Below, one piece after another: positions 61,035 to 64,000 of a stretch of DNA of 64,000 bases. A program made the position numbers and the translations under genes. Numbering within the stretch: position 1 is the first letter of the stretch; each line of letters begins with the position of its first letter. The stretch covers positions 1 to 64,000 of the forward strand of contig JBFFWQ010000019.1 in NCBI GenBank assembly GCA_041570195.1, written 5' to 3'. This DNA comes from UBA11865 sp041570195 (GTDB taxonomy: Bacteria; Chloroflexota; Anaerolineae; Promineifilales; Promineifilaceae). The notes beneath the pieces were generated by a model. It worked only from the letters and a program-made list of their open reading frames with translations. It had not been told where the DNA came from and made no database searches.

Positions 61035-63275
61035 ATGACTTCAACGCTGACAGACGTCGACAAGATTAACCGTCTGCCCTGGTTAATAGGGGCCCAAACG
61101 CTAAATATCGTCTTCGTCCTACTAACCTTTTCTGGCACCGTCTTTGTACTCTTTCTTGACGAACTGGGGCTGGACGATGGCCAGATAGGCATCTTGCTGG
61201 CAATTGTTCCTTTCCTGGGCATCATCGCGCCGTTTGTCGCTCCCACTGTCAGCCGCTTTGGCTATAAGCGAACCTATGTCACCTTCTGGGGGATTCGCAA
61301 CATTGTTATTGCTTTTCTGCTGCTGACGCCGGCCGTCCTGGCCCGCTACGGTTCCCATGGCGCGTTTATCTGGGTGGCAATCATCATCCTGCTTTTTGGC
61401 GCGTGTCGAGCCATCGCCGAGACAGGGGGATATCCCTGGAAAAAGGAAGTTGTCCCGGACAACATTCGCGGCAAATATACCGCTGTTAACAGCATGAGCA
61501 CCACCGTGGTCAGTATACTGGTTATCGTGGTGGCCGGGTACGTCATCGACTCTCTGACCGGCCTACGCCCCTTCATGATTCTGATCGCAATTGGCATAAC
61601 CTTTGGCGTGCTTTCCGTTATCGGCTTTGCTCGGGTACCTGCTGAAGATGTCAGCCAACGCCAAATAGAAAGCGGCGGCCATTTGCGCCAGATGAATCAG
61701 GCGATACACAGCAAGAACTTCGTTGTATTTCTGGTGATTCTGGGATTTGCTACCATCGGCGGGCGCTCAGTGATTGCTTTTGTGCCCCTGTTCATGAAAG
61801 AACAAGTAGGTCTCTCCGAAGGGGTCGTTGTTCTATTGAGCGTCGGCACATTTATCGGCGCCCTGGTTACCTCATTCTTGTGGGGCTGGGCGGCCGACCG
61901 TTACGGCAGTAAACCTGTGATGCAGCTAAGTCTGTACTTGCTGCTGCTGCTTCCGGTGGCCTGGATACTCCTGCCCCAAAACAATCCGGCCAGTGCTTCC
62001 CTGGCGATGGCCATCGCTGTGGTTGCCGGAATAGCCACGTTAGCCTGGCAAATAAGTTGGACGCGTTATCTATTCGTCAATGCCGTCCCTGAGGAAAACA
62101 AATCAGCCTACCTCGCCGTTTTCTACGCCTGGTTCGCAATCGTGGCCGGGCTGGGTCCATTCTTGGCCGGTCAGATCCTTTCTGCCTCAAGGAACCTCGA
62201 AACTCAAATATGGCTCATCTCTATCGATCCATATACACCTTTATTCGTCCTAAGCTTCATCTTTATCCTGATTGGCGCCGTCATTGCCGTCCGTCTGCAA
62301 ACTGAGGGAACGACGACGTTTCGCCACTTTGCCGGTATGTTCCTGCGCGGCAATCCCGTCAAGGCATTGCGCTTGTTGGTGCAATATAACTTCTCCGGCG
62401 ATGAGATGACGCGGGTCGTGGCCACTGAACAGATGGGAGATGCCCAGAGTCTACTGAGTACCAATGAATTGATCGAAGCCTTGCGCGATCCCAGCTTTCG
62501 CGTTCGACAGGAAGCCATCCACTCAATTGGGCGAATGCCGGCCGAAGATGAGTTAGTCGACGCTCTGATCGAAGTCTTGGAGGATCCTGAGTCTGAATTG
62601 AATATATCTGTTGCCCGAGCATTGGGGCGGATTGGTAGCGGCCGAGCTATTGCAGCACTTAGACAGGCTCTATCTTCAGGTTACCGGCCGTTGGAGGCTA
62701 ATAGTGCCCGTTCCCTGGCCATGTTAGATGATTTCGAAAGCGTTCCTCAAATTATGGTCAAGCTTCAACAGGAGCCTAATCCAAGGCTCAGGTTGGCTTA
62801 TGTCTCTGCATTGGGCAGGCTACGGGTCGAGGACTCTATTGAGCAGCTCTTTGACCTATTGCATCAAGCCCGATCTGAGGTATCTCGGGGCGAGATTGGT
62901 TTAGCCATTGCCCGCATCGTGGGAGATGAGAAGTACTATTTGCAGCACTGGCGATCGCTACAGTCCGATTTCGACACCTCGACGGCCCAGGCATTACTGG
63001 CCTTCCAGAAGCCGGCCGAGCGCTGTGGGTTGCCCGAACTAGCCGAGGTGGCGGAGGCAAGCGCCAGCAGATTCGCTTCGGGAGATCTGGATGCCGGTAT
63101 CACCAGTCTGGCAACCATGTTGCAGTGGCTGCCCAACGACGCCCTGGGTAGAGCAATGCCGGTGGTATCGCAGGGCTGTATCACCGGCCTGCAAGAACAT
63201 GGCAAGAGACGAAAAGAGTATATCCTGCTCTCTTTGCATACCCTGGACGTAGCGCTCAAGCAACTGGGCCGATAA
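61035..63275 (+). CDS. MFS transporter with C-terminal HEAT repeats, mirror copy
   Basis: Mirror of 1988-4228; 746 residues. Confidence 0.83.
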   Translation: MTSTLTDVDKINRLPWLIGAQTLNIVFVLLTFSGTVFVLFLDELGLDDGQIGILLAIVPFLGIIAPFVAPTVSRFGYKRTYVTFWGIRNIVIAFLLLTPAVLARYGSHGAFIWVAIIILLFGACRAIAETGGYPWKKEVVPDNIRGKYTAVNSMSTTVVSILVIVVAGYVIDSLTGLRPFMILIAIGITFGVLSVIGFARVPAEDVSQRQIESGGHLRQMNQAIHSKNFVVFLVILGFATIGGRSVIAFVPLFMKEQVGLSEGVVVLLSVGTFIGALVTSFLWGWAADRYGSKPVMQLSLYLLLLLPVAWILLPQNNPASASLAMAIAVVAGIATLAWQISWTRYLFVNAVPEENKSAYLAVFYAWFAIVAGLGPFLAGQILSASRNLETQIWLISIDPYTPLFVLSFIFILIGAVIAVRLQTEGTTTFRHFAGMFLRGNPVKALRLLVQYNFSGDEMTRVVATEQMGDAQSLLSTNELIEALRDPSFRVRQEAIHSIGRMPAEDELVDALIEVLEDPESELNISVARALGRIGSGRAIAALRQALSSGYRPLEANSARSLAMLDDFESVPQIMVKLQQEPNPRLRLAYVSALGRLRVEDSIEQLFDLLHQARSEVSRGEIGLAIARIVGDEKYYLQHWRSLQSDFDTSTAQALLAFQKPAERCGLPELAEVAEASASRFASGDLDAGITSLATMLQWLPNDALGRAMPVVSQGCITGLQEHGKRRKEYILLSLHTLDVALKQLGR

Positions 63276-63298
63276 CGCATGCGCTCCTAATGATGAAG

Positions 63299-63328
63299 AT
63301 AGGGACGCCCAGTGAAGGATGTCCCTAT
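63299..63328. terminator. Possible terminator hairpin, mirror copy
   Basis: Mirror of 1935-1964. Confidence 0.38.
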
Positions 63329-63428
63329 TAACATATAGACCCAGTCAGATCTAACGATCGGCCGGACAGTACTGCTAGAAATCGCCAACGCAGATTTCTT
63401 CCCAGGCTCGGAAACCATCGGCAGTGAC

Positions 63429-63888
63429 GGCGTCGCCTTATCTGCGGAGCTCACGTTCCCGCTTCCCACCCCTATCAATCGCCTGGAGCCAATGTCGCCG
63501 GCAAAGCGAAACGGCCGTCCGGCCCGGGCTCGAACGCCAGTACCTGGACCACCGCCTCAACCGGCAGCGAGCCATAGATATGGGGGAACTCCTGGCCGCT
63601 CTGGTAACAATCTTCGAACCGAATCTCGGCCGTCACCCGGGCCGGATCGACGACCAGTAGCACCAATCCCCGCCGGCCACGATACCAAACGTCGGCCGCC
63701 GGCACAATCTGCTCCGGCAACGAAAAATGGATGAAACCCACCTCGGCCAGGCTATCCGGCCGGTATTGACCCGCCTTCACGGCCGCGACCCATTTCTCTC
63801 TTTCGGCGATGTGAAGTAGTATGGACATGCCCCCCTCGCGCCATCAGATGAGGCCGAATGGTACCGGCCGATCGGCCGCCGGGCAACC
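63429..63888 (-). repeat. 460-nt duplicated segment copy A, mirror
   Basis: Mirror of 1375-1834. Confidence 0.83.
63475..63828 (-). CDS. DUF952 domain protein copy A, mirror
   Basis: Mirror of 1435-1788; last gene before the window end. Confidence 0.83.
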   Translation of the reverse strand: MSILLHIAEREKWVAAVKAGQYRPDSLAEVGFIHFSLPEQIVPAADVWYRGRRGLVLLVVDPARVTAEIRFEDCYQSGQEFPHIYGSLPVEAVVQVLAFEPGPDGRFALPATLAPGD

Positions 63889-64000
63889 GGTTGACCCTGT
63901 CCATCGTTAAACAGGCTGTTCTGTTACTCGATGTAGCTGACCAAGTCGGAGGAAAGTGGCCCACCCATGCGTGCTGGTCGACCGATGGCGATCATATGGC

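Larger units (their letters stand above)
32632..64000 (-). repeat. Right arm of the giant perfect inverted repeat
   Basis: Exact reverse complement of 1263-32631 as far as can be checked by eye, abutting it with no spacer. Natural palindromes of this size with no loop are very unstable in bacteria, where SbcCD cleaves long hairpins, so an assembly or fold-back library artefact is the leading explanation. Genes listed here duplicate those of the left arm and should not be counted as independent paralogues unless reads spanning the junction confirm it. Confidence 0.97.

Overview
The window is dominated by one structure: a perfect inverted repeat. Every base at position x from 1263 to 32631 appears to pair with its complement at 65263-x, so the DNA folds back on itself at 32631/32632 with no spacer and the right arm runs off the window end at 64000. 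All recognisable genes therefore occur twice, once in each orientation, with identical proteins. Only bases 1-1262 have no mirror inside the window. Two 31.4-kb arms with no visible difference and no loop are most simply explained as a fold-back assembly or library artefact. A real head-to-head duplication, or a copied hairpin chromosome end, is possible but would need read-level proof. Read the left arm (1263-32631) as the gene content; right-arm entries are mirror copies.

The organism is a GC-rich bacterium, most likely a Chloroflexota member (Anaerolineae/Caldilineae or a relative). This is an inference from style: Pro/Thr-rich linkers in secreted lipoproteins, GT-C glycosyltransferases carrying beta-sandwich tails, a PucC/BCD-type transporter of the kind found in phototrophs, many TTG/GTG starts, and very frequent CGGCCG/GGCCGG words. 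No rRNA, tRNA, CRISPR array, transposase or phage gene was seen.

Left arm in order. Bases 1-1020 hold the 3' end of a secreted-type protein and a small lipoprotein, outside the palindrome. Bases 1375-5462 hold two direct copies of a 460-nt segment, each with a DUF952 gene, flanking an MFS transporter fused to HEAT repeats and a decayed TauE/SafE permease fragment. Bases 5063-7171 are a tightly overlapping + strand operon (DUF952, two GNAT acetyltransferases, membrane-anchored alpha/beta hydrolase). Bases 7261-9149 hold a MerR-like regulator divergent from branched-chain aminotransferase ilvE. Bases 9402-13356 hold an SCP2-type thiolase coupled to a DUF2332 protein, then a PucC-like transporter. 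Bases 13400-20560 are a - strand run: NfeD-type protease, biotin carrier protein, M24 peptidase, glycosidase-like lipoprotein, URO-D-like protein, then DNA polymerase IV. Bases 20654-23273 hold a hydrolase, an EthD-domain protein and a two-TM membrane protein. Bases 23358-30432 are envelope and polysaccharide genes (murJ, GT39-like and MptB-like glycosyltransferases, YihY/BrkB). Bases 30497-32558 hold pseudouridine-5'-phosphate glycosidase psuG and a family-3 solute-binding lipoprotein whose expected ABC partners are cut off by the palindrome centre.

Regulatory signals include sigma70-like promoters before the thiolase, the PucC-like gene, the NfeD operon, the two-TM protein and the binding protein. 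There are intrinsic terminators after the 5' partial gene and the two-TM protein. The murJ/GT39 divergent region holds a CRP-consensus operator and tandem hairpins, including an orphan terminator in the murJ leader.
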